DNA of 64,000 nucleotides from an uncultured Sphingomonadaceae bacterium (GCA_947493215.1 CANLQE010000001.1:1426001-1490000), one strand, 5' to 3'. Positions 42,601 through 51,068 are shown, numbered from the stretch's first letter. Program-made: numbers and translations. Notes: generated by a model from the letters alone, not told the origin.

Positions 42601-43849
42601 CATGATCTGCAGTTTTCTTGGCATAGCCGCCCTTTTTGCCATGGGCAGCATCATAGGTGCCAAATTTGCCAACGCGATGCTCGCCTTCCTTGAGGTTGCG
42701 GATCGTTGGATCTTTGGTCTGGGTCTGGCCATCACGACCGGCTTTAGCATAGATCAGGCTGTGGCGGGGTTCGCGGTCATTGGCATAGATCACGTGACAA
42801 CTGGCACAGCCGGATTGTCGATAATCGCCGGGCTGATCATTCGTGCCCATGAACCATGTGAAAGGGTCATTGAGGCGCGTCTTATGGATGTTAAGCGCTG
42901 GAATGGCGACACGTAGTCCGGTACCGGGACCGCGATTGGATTGTTTCAGATCAGGGCGACCGGGCTCTTCCAGCCGTTGGATGATCCCACCAATATTCGG
43001 CAAACCAATTTCAGGAAACTGCGTGTTGATGTTGCGTCCGCCGCGTTCAAACACGCGGAATACGTCACCCGGTGGAATAGTATGCCAAGTGGGCAGGGGA
43101 TAAAGAATGGGCAAGGCGCCGCGCTTCTTCTGTTCGTCCGTCACGGTTCCGTGCGGGTTACCAGGTGACTTGATCGTCGCGGGCTGGCCGTCGCGCGTAT
43201 AGGCTTCGCCGAAGACATAATTTTTAAACGGGACAATACCGTTATTATAGGCGGCTCCGCCCCAAAGCATTGCGCCCGTCGCCATCAAGGACCGCTCGGA
43301 CGCCTCAATAATTTCCATATGGCAAGCGCCACAGGATTCCCGCGCTACGCGATAATCGGAAGGATTGACGAAGCGGACAAATTCCGGAGATTCCTTGTTC
43401 AGCAGCGTGTAGCTGCGTTTCGGGTTAGCCGAAGAGGGCCAGTGCCAAGTTTCAGGATATTTGGGGAGGACATGCGCTTTTTTGAGCGCATACATATATT
43501 GTGGGCTTTTCTTGCCCCAGTCATTGTCGCCATTGACGCTGGCATCTCCGCCGTGACAATCGACACAGCCGAGCACTACGGCAGGTGTCTCGTGCATCGT
43601 CTTCTGGTCGCTGTCGGTATGACAGGAAACACAGCCCGTGCTTTTGGCATTTGCCGCATCCCATGTCTGGTTTTGCGGTGCAGGCGGCGTAAACGTGTAG
43701 TCAATTTTTTGAGCCTTCTCTTTACCTGCTGCGAGGACTTGAGAAGAACCGAACACAAGCAATAGAGCGGCAAAAGCAAGCGCAACTCCGCTCCGCATCA
43801 CGTCAGGAGTACGTGATATTGATAACTTGGAGGGAGAAGAAAGCTGCAT
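39668..43849 (-). CDS. Giant secreted decahaem cytochrome c with LVIVD beta-propeller
   Basis: About 1,393 residues from the ATG at 43849, one base after the stop of the barrel gene; an internal ATG at MRSGVALAFAALLLVFGSSQ is an alternative and supplies the signal sequence. Ten CxxCH sites lie in roughly the first 900 residues: CVSCH, CVDCH, CGACH, CASCH, CMNCH, CADCH, CKDCH, CFTCH, CGGCH, CSDCH. A His/Asp-rich loop (KTADHGDGHDDGHSDDHSG) and a GNLLDEDGDIVDNDDPE segment suggest divalent-metal binding. The C-terminal ~400 residues are LVIVD-type propeller repeats (YAYITATSGLVVIDLDDPLK, YIWVTDAEGVKLFDITEMEN, YAYIAAKDEGLVIANITKPE). Likely a surface or periplasmic electron carrier working with the upstream barrel; substrate unknown. 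Confidence 0.92.
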   Translation of the reverse strand: MQLSSPSKLSISRTPDVMRSGVALAFAALLLVFGSSQVLAAGKEKAQKIDYTFTPPAPQNQTWDAANAKSTGCVSCHTDSDQKTMHETPAVVLGCVDCHGGDASVNGDNDWGKKSPQYMYALKKAHVLPKYPETWHWPSSANPKRSYTLLNKESPEFVRFVNPSDYRVARESCGACHMEIIEASERSLMATGAMLWGGAAYNNGIVPFKNYVFGEAYTRDGQPATIKSPGNPHGTVTDEQKKRGALPILYPLPTWHTIPPGDVFRVFERGGRNINTQFPEIGLPNIGGIIQRLEEPGRPDLKQSNRGPGTGLRVAIPALNIHKTRLNDPFTWFMGTNDQPGDYRQSGCASCHVIYANDREPRHSLIYAKAGRDGQTQTKDPTIRNLKEGEHRVGKFGTYDAAHGKKGGYAKKTADHGDGHDDGHSDDHSGDIDPAKREKGHPIQHAFTRAIPTAQCMNCHMHQPNIFLNSFLGYTMWDYESDAPLMWPGPNNTTPRPEGISDEEYQKTYKQQKYPDAEEVRKILDRNPEAASPKGLWGDLDFLRNVYDLNSEAKDTQFADYHGHGWNFRAILKRDRDGNLLDEDGDIVDNDDPEKFRKEDEPKFVEPGINPGKSVHMMSIHAEVGMQCADCHFAQDSHGNGLIYGEVANAVEINCKDCHGTADAYPTLMTSNLAARPKGNNLALLRNADGQRRFEWMQDEDSNRVLIQRSIVDPKISWRVSLVKDSVDRAHPDFNQKAARAKLMSKSGAETGKFTFGSGVPMDDRAHKDENMVCFTCHLSWTTSCGGCHLPIEANWQTESHKYEGGTTRNYATYNPQVARDQMFQLGRHQTTKSSIIAPVRSTSALILSSTNINRERIYVQQPPISSIGFSSQAFAPHFPHTVRKTETKQCSDCHLSEANDNNAIMSQLLLQGTNFVNFVGLHAWVGMDKGFEAVRVTEWDEPQAVIGSYLQKYAYPDYWRMHVEDNGRELINWVRGERLDDDLSGETKALEEFANVVQGTRDSVRCLQLRGEYMFVAEGKGGFRAYDVASIGNKGFSERIVKAPFSSIGQDTHVKTKNATCMALSTNQPIAPERNTAELREINEEQAFHPIYNYAVVTDSEEGLILVDINTLADGEFRNNFFKRAVTWNAEGVLNGAKHITLAGHYAYITATSGLVVIDLDDPLKPRHVVTMPMTDARASALQFRYIWVTDAEGVKLFDITEMENPVAVESGTIPLRNAQRLYLARTYAYIAAKDEGLVIANITKPEAPVIYRKETFGGQMNDAEDVIVGSTNATLFAYVADGRNGLKVIQLTSPDSQPNYYGFSPPPMPELIAFARTPKPALALSKGLDRDRAVDETGGQMAVFGRLGSRPFSRSEMQRFYLNSQGKPYFVKDEVNLSDWVGPVPPMLARR

Positions 43850-43850
43850 A

Positions 43851-45980
43851 TCAGAAGGCCAATATAGCGTTGAAAAGAATGGAATAATGAAAATCACGCT
43901 TGTCTGTCTGGTCAAACAAATCTCTGAAGCCTTTTCCGGGAAGCAAGGCAGCGCCAGACAAACGGAACACTAAGTTTTGAGTGGCTTTGGGGCGGTAAAT
44001 TGCCGCAGTCGACAAGTCCCAACCGATATCCTTGGGTATGGAGCCTTCGACGCGGAGCGCTTCAAGGCTCTCGGTTTTGTGGAACCACAAATGGTTGGCA
44101 TTGACCGATAGCCGGAAGTCAGGGGTCAAATCTGCATCAACCCCGACGCCTGCCAAGATCGTGCCGGGATTGTTGAAATTGCTTTGGCCCTGTTCTTTCG
44201 AAGACCGCAGCGAGTTGAGGATACCATTGCGACCATTGATGCTGATCGCCCGGCCACCACCGGCGAAAGGAATTGTCTGCCTGATCCAGTAGCTTGTATC
44301 AGCACCGGCAAAAATCGGGTTCTCGAAAATCGAGTCAAAACCCGCTTCGGTGTTGTTGTAGGGATTGCCATCACCGCTCGCGAATAAGCCGGATGCCCGG
44401 AACCGCAAGAAGTCGACATCATAACTGGCTTCTGCTGCCGCAAAATAGGCAGCGATTTTAGCCGGTTCGCTGGTAAAGATACTGTTGCGGTCTTCGCCAA
44501 ATGCGCCGTAAATTTGACCTGTAACGTTAATCCGACCGATCCGGCCATCCACCGCATAACCGGGATAGACCACGTCATAAGCACGTCCGCGCAAATCGCC
44601 GATCAGGGCAGGGCGTACCGGGAAGCCGTTATCGTCAATCTCGATATCGCTCTTCTCGCGGTTCATATTATAGGTGACGCTGAACTGACTGGTTAAGCCG
44701 ACAAAGGGCAAATCCTGACGATAGAGATTAGCAAAAAATATGTAGCTTTCGCGCGGCGTCTGAAAAATATCGTTCAGGCCGCTGTTGGTATCTTTTTCCA
44801 GCTGCACAAAAGCGCCGAGATTATACTGCACACGATTGTTGTCGCGCGTGCCGAACAGGCGGAAGCCGAGTTGGTTATCCTGAAACAGAAAGCCCCGGAA
44901 ATCGGCCTGCATCGGCTGGATACCGATGCGGAAACTGTCAAAATCATAGCGCGCTGAGGTGTTGCGGATATGATAATCAAAAAAGGCTTCCTGCACGCCG
45001 ACAAAATAGTCGGTGCGGTTGGAAGTTTTTGATGGCTCGACAAACAGTACCCGGCGTTCTGGCACGTTTACATGGTTGATTTGCGTCGCCAACGTTAGCC
45101 GATATTCGACATCCGGCGGCTTATAGGCGGTGGAGCCTTTGATCAGCGCAAAGCCGGTAATGAAAGTCTGCGCATAGACTTCCGATCCTGAGCGGCCGAA
45201 TACATCGATGCTATTGGACCGTTCCGTTGTCTGCACGCCCACAGGAATGGGGAAACTGCGTGGTTCGATAACCGTGTCAGAAATTGCGTTGACGACAAAA
45301 AACCAGTCATCGCCCTTCAAGAAGGACGGTTTTTTGTCTTCCGGGATTGGCTTGTCACCCTTTAGAACATTCTGTCCATAGGGATCGGAGGTCGGGCGGC
45401 AATTGGCCCGCAGAGCGCCAAAGACCTTGTAGATCGACTGATCGCTGCCTTTTTGTGGGCATAATGTTTGCAATATCCGCCAGCGATCCGGGACCGGGAA
45501 CTCATCGGTTGGAAAGGCTTCTGGCGGCGGCGCGCTGATAGCTCCGGGATTATTTTGGGTTACGCGGTCTGGCAGTTCTTTGGGAACACCGGGGCGACGA
45601 CGGCCATCTATCAAGGCTTCATCCGCCTCCAATCCGTCAAAATCCATTTCCAATTGTTCAGGTTCCGCCGCAGCGGGACTGGCTTCTGTCGGCGTCGTAA
45701 TCGGCAGGTCGGATGGTGAAACGGCGTCTTCTTCCTCAGGATCTGGGCCGCCAACGGCGGTTATGCCAGCGCCTTCATCCAATTGCGCAACATCAAAATT
45801 CGAATTTTCAATGCTCATCCAGTCAAATTGCTCACCCGCTAACAATGCGGTCAGCGACGTTTCCATCTCTTCGACGGATAAGCGCTGTGCTTCCATCTGC
45901 TCTGCCTGACCAGACATCACTGCCATGATGGGCATGAAGGAAGAAGAGAGTGCGGGCACTTTCGTTACAGCCCTTCGCAA
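43851..45980 (-). CDS. Large outer-membrane beta-barrel of the cytochrome operon
   Basis: A 709-residue protein. A short signal-like N terminus is followed by ~120 residues of acidic, Pro-rich linker (GPDPEEEDAVSPSDLPITTP region). A Cys pair occurs in RILQTLCPQKGSDQSIYK and ALRANCRPTS. The rest is alternating aromatic/polar strands (for example FRIGIQPMQADFRGFLFQDN, YNLGAFVQLEKDTN), ending YSILFNAILAF with the terminal Phe typical of Bam substrates. The start is uncertain: ATG at 45980, overlapping the previous gene by 16 bases, or an internal Met near 45935. Position between two multihaem cytochromes suggests the barrel half of a porin-cytochrome conduit, but it shows no MtrB-like signature that I can recognise. 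Confidence 0.82.
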   Translation of the reverse strand: MRRAVTKVPALSSSFMPIMAVMSGQAEQMEAQRLSVEEMETSLTALLAGEQFDWMSIENSNFDVAQLDEGAGITAVGGPDPEEEDAVSPSDLPITTPTEASPAAAEPEQLEMDFDGLEADEALIDGRRRPGVPKELPDRVTQNNPGAISAPPPEAFPTDEFPVPDRWRILQTLCPQKGSDQSIYKVFGALRANCRPTSDPYGQNVLKGDKPIPEDKKPSFLKGDDWFFVVNAISDTVIEPRSFPIPVGVQTTERSNSIDVFGRSGSEVYAQTFITGFALIKGSTAYKPPDVEYRLTLATQINHVNVPERRVLFVEPSKTSNRTDYFVGVQEAFFDYHIRNTSARYDFDSFRIGIQPMQADFRGFLFQDNQLGFRLFGTRDNNRVQYNLGAFVQLEKDTNSGLNDIFQTPRESYIFFANLYRQDLPFVGLTSQFSVTYNMNREKSDIEIDDNGFPVRPALIGDLRGRAYDVVYPGYAVDGRIGRINVTGQIYGAFGEDRNSIFTSEPAKIAAYFAAAEASYDVDFLRFRASGLFASGDGNPYNNTEAGFDSIFENPIFAGADTSYWIRQTIPFAGGGRAISINGRNGILNSLRSSKEQGQSNFNNPGTILAGVGVDADLTPDFRLSVNANHLWFHKTESLEALRVEGSIPKDIGWDLSTAAIYRPKATQNLVFRLSGAALLPGKGFRDLFDQTDKRDFHYSILFNAILAF

Positions 45981-47959
45981 ACATTCTGGTCATCAGTGTC
46001 AAGAAACGGCGCAAACGGGCAGTTTACATAACGCAAACGAACCTGCGCGTCGCCAAGGTCAACCACCACATTGTCGGCACGAATGGCTTTTGGTGCATTT
46101 CCTATGCCACCCACTCTTAGGCCCGCATTATGCAACCCGAGGAAGCTGATCATATCATCCTGATCGATACCATCGCCGGAAACACCCAGGCCGCCGATTA
46201 ATTGATCCCCGCGATAAATCGGGACACTGCCAGGGAAAATCTGAATGCCATTTTCAAGTCGATTCTGTCCCGCCACGGCGTCGGGTGTGTTAGTACAGCG
46301 CATTGGCGTGTCGGTTACAGAAGCGCCGGTGACAAAGGCAAGATGCTGTCCAAGATTGGGGAAGATCAAAGCCGCCTGAAGGCCGGTCGCCAATGGATTG
46401 AAATCTTCGATCGGGCGAGACAATGGTCCCGGAGGACGTCCCAGCTCACCATCGGGAAAATAGGGACGGGATAGATTACCGCCTGAGCGATCAGCAAATG
46501 CAACTGTGCCAGTGAGCGCATTGGGATCATTTAAAAAGGTGCGTACCCGACCGACAAAGGCGGCTACATCGGTGTCAGGATTGCCGAGTAGATCGGATGC
46601 CGCAACACGGTTGGAAAAGAAGGACGCTGTCCGCGCTTTTTGAAGCGATACGTCGGTTCCGAAAATAGGCGCATCGGGAGAACGCACGATGCCCAATATT
46701 TCGCCATGGGTATCAACAACCGAGATAGAAACTTGCGCCCGGCTGTCGAGCGGTTGTCTGATCTGGGCGCGTGCCCGGGACATGATGATAAACGCTTCTT
46801 CCAATATTGCCCGTGTTTCGGCGGACGTCAGCGGCGTGGTGACGTCTGCTCCGTCTGTGGCAGCACGGATCGGAAAGCGGTTGGCGCCCGTGCCATCGGA
46901 TAGGACAAAGGCATCGCGATTTTGGAACTCGGCTGCGGTTGAGGCCCGAATACCGGACGCTTCGGTGCCATAAGCAGAGCCCGCGATGATGGCACCAGCT
47001 GTATAGCCAGTGACGGCAATCAGGTTGCCGGACGTACCATTGATAGCGGCAAAATTGCTTTGAAGCGTGGAGAGGTCACTGACCACCATATCGCTGAACC
47101 GCAGCGACGTACCGTCCACTGAAATCCGGTTGGCGGCAATAGCAGCAGGTGGAGCAAAGCCCTGAATGCCAGCAAGAGCAATGGCCTCCTCATCATCCAC
47201 GTCAGTATCAAGTATGTTGGGATCAAAACCGTAATCGCCGTCTCCCATTACGCCGATCGCGCCAACAACAACGCCATTTTTGTAGAGTGGAAGTCCACCG
47301 GGGTCGGCGGATAGGCCAAGCGGAGAACGCTTTGGTCCGATCAGCGCCATTGCACCGGGATTACCAAAACGCTGATTGAGATCGGAGCATGGCAATTGGC
47401 TGAATTGCACACCAAATAGAGGTCCGCTTTCAAGCCCCGCTGTTGTCGGCGCTGGCGGAAAATGCTCCTGAACGATCTGGCTCGCAGTCCGACTTGAAAA
47501 GGCGTTGCCTGCGCTCGATAGATATGCGCCCGTCACGGCTTTCGCGATGGCACCGGCCGCGGCAGGAACGACCACACCCTGCACATCAATACCCGGATTG
47601 TTAATCGCTCCCAAAGCGGTGCGCGCGCTTGTGGTTGCAGTGGCGCGTGCCCCATTCATTTCAAACACGGCCAAAACATTGCCGACGCGGTCAGTAACCG
47701 CGATAACCGATGGCAGATTGCGGGCGGTGGCTTCACCAACGGCTTGCGCAATTACAGTTTGGACGTCCGTGACGCTAAGCGCTTCTTGCGCAGGAGGTGT
47801 AAAAGCACCGCCATTGCCATCAACCGTCGTTGGTGGTGGAGTAGGCGATGGCGCCGGTGATGGGGTGCCACCAAAATCATTGCTATCGCCCCCGCCGCCG
47901 CAAGAGCTCAGGACCAAAGCAGCTGCTGAAATGGCAGCGGTGAAACGAAACTTCCGCAT
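45965..47959 (-). CDS. Lipoprotein with two GlcG/HbpS-like domains
   Basis: A 664-residue lipoprotein: signal peptide with lipobox ALVLSSCGGGG, then a Pro/Ser/Thr linker (GTPSPAPSPTPPPTT), then two repeats of the GlcG/HbpS (DUF336) fold. Repeat 1 (about 60-270) has VIAVTDRVGNVLAVFEMNGA, LGLSADPGGLPLYKNGVVVG and AIGVMGDGDYGFD. Repeat 2 (about 390-620) has VSISVVDTHGEILGIVRSPD and VPIYRGDQLIGGLGVSGDGI. Proteins with this fold bind haem or cobalamin-like ligands. C-terminal cysteines (VNCPFAP, NVCEGL) may form a disulfide. It overlaps the pentahaem gene stop by 1 base and the barrel gene by 16 bases. Confidence 0.88.
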   Translation of the reverse strand: MRKFRFTAAISAAALVLSSCGGGGDSNDFGGTPSPAPSPTPPPTTVDGNGGAFTPPAQEALSVTDVQTVIAQAVGEATARNLPSVIAVTDRVGNVLAVFEMNGARATATTSARTALGAINNPGIDVQGVVVPAAAGAIAKAVTGAYLSSAGNAFSSRTASQIVQEHFPPAPTTAGLESGPLFGVQFSQLPCSDLNQRFGNPGAMALIGPKRSPLGLSADPGGLPLYKNGVVVGAIGVMGDGDYGFDPNILDTDVDDEEAIALAGIQGFAPPAAIAANRISVDGTSLRFSDMVVSDLSTLQSNFAAINGTSGNLIAVTGYTAGAIIAGSAYGTEASGIRASTAAEFQNRDAFVLSDGTGANRFPIRAATDGADVTTPLTSAETRAILEEAFIIMSRARAQIRQPLDSRAQVSISVVDTHGEILGIVRSPDAPIFGTDVSLQKARTASFFSNRVAASDLLGNPDTDVAAFVGRVRTFLNDPNALTGTVAFADRSGGNLSRPYFPDGELGRPPGPLSRPIEDFNPLATGLQAALIFPNLGQHLAFVTGASVTDTPMRCTNTPDAVAGQNRLENGIQIFPGSVPIYRGDQLIGGLGVSGDGIDQDDMISFLGLHNAGLRVGGIGNAPKAIRADNVVVDLGDAQVRLRYVNCPFAPFLDTDDQNVCEGL

Positions 47960-49365
47960 TAGCGTAATGCCCTTATGGTTCTGACAGCGCTACCCAGTGC
48001 TCGCCGGAATTGCAGGGGTTTGTAGCTATTGGGTTCATCAACCGCTTTATAAGCGACATTTATCTGACCGCGCAGGCTGGCTGCCGCGGATTCACTTACC
48101 TGACCGCTGTTCACCAGTCCGTTGAGTAATGTGTCAATTGCCATCACGGCCTGTACGCTGCCTTCATAATCGGTATAGCGCGGCGAGATTGCCTGTCCGG
48201 CAATAGTTTCCATGATCTGGAAGGTTTGGTCGCGGTCAAATTGCGCGCGGGAGAAGCGATCTGCCAAGGCTGTGGCTGTCTGCCGCAAACGGGCGGCTGC
48301 TTGAATCGCTGGTCCGCGGCCTTGGCCCATGGCCGCATGAAACGCTTTGGACCGCGCGTCAAATTGCCCTGCAAGATCCGGAGCGGCCACTTTGATCGCG
48401 GCGCTCAACATGATCATATTTTCATCATTATAAGGTGGCATGCCCTCGGGAATCGGTCGGCCGGGATTGTTGACCGAAGTTGGTCGGGCAGAGGCTTCAT
48501 CATAAATCCGTCGATGGCAGCTATGGCAATCATAGAAATAAAATTCCGGGAACATGCCTTCCTGAGCAAGAGCCGGTTTTGAGAAAAGATTGAGCGAGCG
48601 TTCCAGCGCCATGGATTGACCGACAGCCCAGAAACGAACGCTGTTGGTTTTGCCCTTGCGACGAACATAATCGACATCTTCATCATGATGCTGTTGCAGC
48701 GTTGAAAAAAGGTCCAGTTCAAAAGAAATGCGAGGATGGCCTGCTGCCATGATCCGGTGGTCAACAAATTGACCGTTTTTGGCGCTGCCAAAGTGACAGT
48801 CGAGACAAGTGCTCGCACGCACTTTTGGATTTTCTAGCGGCGTAAGACCTAATGAGACGTTCTTCGCGTGATTAGCGCCAACAGCATAATGAGCCGACAG
48901 CCAGCCGGATGAAGCGCCGTGGCAGGATTCACAGCCAACGCCGTCACCCGTTTGAAAACGAGGTCCTTTTTTAGCTGCAGGAGTGCTGTGACAGCCTAAA
49001 CATTGTTGGGATGAGGACGCGTCTTTGATACCAAGGCGTTTGGCAATTGCGATGCTGCGCGGTTCACGCAATACGCGAAAGGCTCTGCTATGCGCTCCTC
49101 CAGGCGTGGATTCTTCCTGCCAGCGCATCAATTCGTCCTGGCGCACTATCTCGCCGTCGGCTTCCTGACGACCGTGGCATGTTGTGCCACCACAAGACGC
49201 AACGCCGAGGTGGGTTCCACTGCCAAGATCTTGAGCAGCTTCAACAGGAGCAGGCGCGGCAACGGAAGATATGAAGAGGGCTACGCCGGCAAGCGCAAAA
49301 CAAAATAGGCTAGCGGCCAGTATCGACCAGCTTCGCTTCCACGAAAGATTTTTCCCCATTTGCAT
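47959..49365 (-). CDS. Pentahaem cytochrome c (cytochrome c554-like family)
   Basis: A 468-residue precursor with an N-terminal signal/anchor (SWSILAASLFCFALAGVALF) and five haem-binding sites: VASCGGTTCH (CX4CH), QQCLGCH, GCESCH, TCLDCH and YDCHSCH. The layout, with ASCGGTTCHG near the N terminus and FYFYDCHSCHRRIYDEA, fits the cytochrome_C554-like multihaem family. The C-terminal ~150 residues are helical and haem-free. It is the first gene of the four-gene operon and would pass electrons in the periplasm to the downstream components. A CRP-type palindrome lies 141 bp upstream. Confidence 0.92.
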   Translation of the reverse strand: MQMGKNLSWKRSWSILAASLFCFALAGVALFISSVAAPAPVEAAQDLGSGTHLGVASCGGTTCHGRQEADGEIVRQDELMRWQEESTPGGAHSRAFRVLREPRSIAIAKRLGIKDASSSQQCLGCHSTPAAKKGPRFQTGDGVGCESCHGASSGWLSAHYAVGANHAKNVSLGLTPLENPKVRASTCLDCHFGSAKNGQFVDHRIMAAGHPRISFELDLFSTLQQHHDEDVDYVRRKGKTNSVRFWAVGQSMALERSLNLFSKPALAQEGMFPEFYFYDCHSCHRRIYDEASARPTSVNNPGRPIPEGMPPYNDENMIMLSAAIKVAAPDLAGQFDARSKAFHAAMGQGRGPAIQAAARLRQTATALADRFSRAQFDRDQTFQIMETIAGQAISPRYTDYEGSVQAVMAIDTLLNGLVNSGQVSESAAASLRGQINVAYKAVDEPNSYKPLQFRRALGSAVRTIRALR

Positions 49366-49505
49366 CGTTGCTTTTCCTGATCCGAAGATCAGACCCCTCT
49401 GTAAGCCCGACGCGACCCAAGTCGTTAACTATGTTTCACGTAGTATATTATGCTTCATTGCCATCTCAATGCAATGATAAAAATCCCGAAATATTACGGT
49501 TTTTC

Positions 49506-49521
49506 TGTGACTTGCATCACG
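49506..49521. promoter_or_regulatory. CRP/FNR-family type site upstream of the cytochrome operon
   Basis: TGTGACTTGCATCACG matches TGTGA-N6-TCACA at nine of ten arm positions. It lies 141-156 bp upstream of the first cytochrome gene and 101 bp from the stop of the aldehyde dehydrogenase gene. CRP/FNR-family control would fit a respiratory or electron-export operon. Confidence 0.55.
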
Positions 49522-49620
49522 TTTATTGACCTTTTCCCGGACCAAGCGTTGCCAATATACCACTTTGTTGTGGTTTCATTGCACATTTGTGAGATTAGCT
49601 TGGAAATGTGATTCGGTGTC

Positions 49621-51057
49621 CTAAACTTTGCGGCGGATGACCAGATTGCGAATTTCGGTCATGTCCTCCATCGCGAATCTGATACCCTCTCTTCCTAGGC
49701 CGCTATCCTTGACGCCGCCATAAGGCATATTGTCAACGCGATAGGATGACACGTCGTTAATCACGACGCCGCCGACGTCTAATCGGTCCCAAGCATCCAA
49801 GGTTTTGAACAGGTCACGCGTGAAGATGCCAGCCTGCAAACCGAACTTACTATCGTTAACTTCGTCGAGCGCTGCGTTAAAATCGCTGAACTTGGAAAGC
49901 AGCGCGAGTGGGCCAAAGGCTTCCTCACGAAAAGCTGCCGCATTTCTGTCGACATTTTCTAGCAAGGTCGCTTCCAGCATATTGCCGGTGCGATTGCCGC
50001 CACAAAGTAACTTCGCTCCATCGGCAACAGCATCTTCGATCCAGCCATGCAGACGCTTGGCTTCGCCTTCGGAAATCATTGGGCCAATAAATGTGTCGCG
50101 ATCCTTGGGATCACCGGCAACTAGCGTCTTGGTTTTGGCAACCAGCATATCCTTGAACGTGTCATAGACAGATTCATGAATGATGATCCGCTGTACCCCG
50201 ATGCAGCTTTGGCCGGATTGGTAAAAGGCCCCGAAGATAATCCGTTCGAGCGCGTCTTCCAAATCGGCATCATGATCGACGATGACCGCAGCATTTCCGC
50301 CTAGTTCTAGGATGACAGGTTTCTTGCCTGCCTTGGCTTTCAAATCCCAGCCAACTCCCGGAGATCCAGTGAAAGAGAGCAGCTTGAGGCGCTCGTCCAC
50401 CGTGAACAAGTCGGCACCATCACGGCTTGCCGGTAATATTGAAAACGCACCTTTAGGCAAATCGGTTTCAGCCAGAACTTCGCCCATGATAATCGCGCCC
50501 AGCGGTGTCTTGGACGCTGGCTTCATGACAAAAGGACAACCCACTGCAATGGCGGGTGCAATTTTATGCGCAGCCAAATTGAGCGGAAAATTGAACGGCG
50601 AAATGAAGCTGCAAGGGCCGATCGGCACGCGCTTCCACATGCCCTGATAGCCTTTGGCGCGTTCGGAAATGTCCAGCGGCTGGACCTCACCATAGTTGCG
50701 TGTCGATTCCTCGGCGGCAATGCGGAACGTGTCGATTAACCGGCCAACTTCGCCCTCGGCATCTTTGATCGGTTTGCCAGCTTCAACGCATAGCGAATAA
50801 GCGAGCTCGTCAAACCGTTCTTTGAATCGATCGACGCAATGTTGCAGCACATTTTGCCGTTCATAGCTCGCCATGCGCGCCATGGGTTCGGCAGCTTCCA
50901 CCGCTCCGGCAATGGCTTCCTCAATCACATCAGGTGTTGCCAAAGCCGTCCGGAAAGCCACCTCGTTGGTGAACTTGTCCGTAACTTCCAGATCTTCATT
51001 GGGCTGGGCAGCAACATTATTGAGGTAAAGCGGATAGACGTCTTTCAATTTTGTCAT
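49621..51057 (-). CDS. Aldehyde dehydrogenase family protein
   Basis: A 478-residue NAD(P)-dependent dehydrogenase. The catalytic Cys is in YQSGQSCIGVQR and the general-base Glu in PVILELGGNAAVIV; ISPFNFPLNLAAHKIAPAIA and the C-terminal PYGGVKDSGLGREG are conserved. It resembles the glyceraldehyde/lactaldehyde dehydrogenase-like group; the true substrate is unknown. It lies 11 bases downstream of the acetolactate-synthase-like gene, so the two are one operon: the TPP enzyme may make or consume the aldehyde's precursor. Confidence 0.94.
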   Translation of the reverse strand: MTKLKDVYPLYLNNVAAQPNEDLEVTDKFTNEVAFRTALATPDVIEEAIAGAVEAAEPMARMASYERQNVLQHCVDRFKERFDELAYSLCVEAGKPIKDAEGEVGRLIDTFRIAAEESTRNYGEVQPLDISERAKGYQGMWKRVPIGPCSFISPFNFPLNLAAHKIAPAIAVGCPFVMKPASKTPLGAIIMGEVLAETDLPKGAFSILPASRDGADLFTVDERLKLLSFTGSPGVGWDLKAKAGKKPVILELGGNAAVIVDHDADLEDALERIIFGAFYQSGQSCIGVQRIIIHESVYDTFKDMLVAKTKTLVAGDPKDRDTFIGPMISEGEAKRLHGWIEDAVADGAKLLCGGNRTGNMLEATLLENVDRNAAAFREEAFGPLALLSKFSDFNAALDEVNDSKFGLQAGIFTRDLFKTLDAWDRLDVGGVVINDVSSYRVDNMPYGGVKDSGLGREGIRFAMEDMTEIRNLVIRRKV

Positions 51058-51068
51058 GATTTATCCTC

